A DNA stretch of 64,000 bases from a bacterium (GTDB lineage Bacteria; Bacillota; Clostridia; Lachnospirales; Lachnospiraceae): positions 62,001-126,000 of the forward strand of contig JAQYCU010000039.1 in the NCBI GenBank assembly GCA_028724545.1. Direction: 5' to 3'. Below, one piece after another: positions 63,568 to 64,000 of this stretch (the first letter of the stretch is position 1; every line of letters begins with the position of its first letter). The notes under the pieces were generated by a model. It was not told the DNA's origin. It saw nothing but the letters and a program-made list of their open reading frames with translations, and searched no databases. The translations under genes were made by a program, and so were the position numbers.

Positions 63568-64000
63568 ATGAGTTTAAATACAACACCACAGGGCGACCGT
63601 ATTCAGATTGCACTATTTGGCAAGAGAAATGCAGGAAAATCAAGTGTGATTAATGCAATGACCGGACAGCCGCTTGCTATTGTATCCGACGTAAAAGGCA
63701 CAACAACTGACCCCGTATCAAAAGCAATGGAAATACTGCCGTTAGGACCGTGTATGTTAATTGACACGCCCGGTATTGATGATGAGGGGGAACTTGGCAG
63801 CAAACGTGTGGAAAAGGCAATGCAGGTATTAAACAAAACAGACATTGCGTTGGTAGTCATTGATATTACAACACTGACGCAGGAGATTCTTGCAACCAAG
63901 CGAGGCCTGCCGGAAAAAGAACTGGAGATAATTCAGTTAATTGAAGAAAAAAAGCTGCCCTATATTATTGTATTGAATCAGGCAGACCGTATGGAGGATG
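63568..64000 (+). CDS. hydF: [FeFe]-hydrogenase maturation GTPase HydF, partial
   Basis: 144 residues, cut by the right edge. GTPase P-loop FGKRNAGKSSVINA, switch region KGTTTDPVSKAME and G3 DTPGIDDEGELG, followed by VLNQADR (G4-type), with the TTDPV form specific to HydF rather than Era/EngA. HydF carries the di-iron precursor to the hydrogenase HydA; its partners HydE and HydG would be expected beyond the edge or elsewhere. AAGGGGAG precedes the ATG. An Fe-only hydrogenase suits a strict fermenting anaerobe. Confidence 0.93.
   Translation, partial: MSLNTTPQGDRIQIALFGKRNAGKSSVINAMTGQPLAIVSDVKGTTTDPVSKAMEILPLGPCMLIDTPGIDDEGELGSKRVEKAMQVLNKTDIALVVIDITTLTQEILATKRGLPEKELEIIQLIEEKKLPYIIVLNQADRMED

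Overview
The window looks like a chromosomal segment of a motile, low-to-medium GC Gram-positive anaerobe of class Clostridia, most probably family Lachnospiraceae (the Roseburia / Eubacterium / Butyrivibrio neighbourhood). The evidence is flagellin plus FliS, T-box leaders ahead of aminoacyl-tRNA synthetase genes, an infC-rpmI-rplT operon with a leader attenuator, several protein families I associate with this family (large proteins resembling the DUF5716/DUF5717 pair, a DUF3881-like protein, a small high-cysteine 'HCB13-like' protein), a two-gene SufC/SufB-like Fe-S assembly unit and an [FeFe]-hydrogenase maturation gene (hydF) at the right edge. I saw no tRNA or rRNA gene, CRISPR array, phage or intact insertion sequence. 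Family names were recalled from sequence patterns, not from a search.

Layout. 1-9.7 kb: end of a motility region, with two unrecognised reverse-strand genes, a 1046-residue protein whose C-terminus resembles the FliK hook-length domain, flagellin, fliS, then malQ and a chemotaxis receptor. 9.7-13.4 kb: T-box leader and thrS, then pfkA. 13.4-21.1 kb: a reverse operon mutS2 - response regulator - histidine kinase, and divergent from it a membrane-anchored HtrA-like protein that has lost all three catalytic residues; a CobD/HisC-like aminotransferase converges on it. 21.1-28.2 kb: a four-gene operon of unknown function (Ig-like plus helical-repeat giant protein, Hsp70/actin-fold ATPase, TPR protein, two-TM coiled-coil protein). 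28.2-30.2 kb: a 146-nt palindromic MITE-like element, then leader-infC-rpmI-rplT, with infC starting at ATT. 30.2-36.2 kb: T-box and valS, a small protein with two FliM/FliY-like motifs, cysS, and a Fur-family regulator. 36.2-42.5 kb: a GH31 alpha-xylosidase-type enzyme with a strong codon bias, a secreted C39-like cysteine peptidase, an AraC regulator, a HAD phosphatase/mutase and a lipid-anchored or membrane-anchored unknown. 42.5-49.2 kb: a reverse three-gene unknown membrane operon, trpS-aroC, two small proteins and a GH3 lipoprotein. 49.2-55.9 kb: purC, purF, purB and purA with an HD-GYP phosphodiesterase inserted. 55.9-64 kb: a class A penicillin-binding protein with a wrecked transpeptidase site, a DUF3881-like protein, sufC-sufB, degV, proA and the start of hydF.

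The genes mostly form housekeeping blocks: translation (thrS, infC-rpmI-rplT, valS, cysS, trpS), IMP/AMP synthesis (purC, purF, purB, purA), sugar use (malQ, pfkA, GH31, HAD, GH3) and motility. The parts most worth a second look are the Hsp70-like/giant-protein operon at 21.2-28.2 kb, two pseudo-enzymes (HtrA-like and PBP), the palindromic element at 28.3 kb, and several small unknown proteins with repeated motifs.
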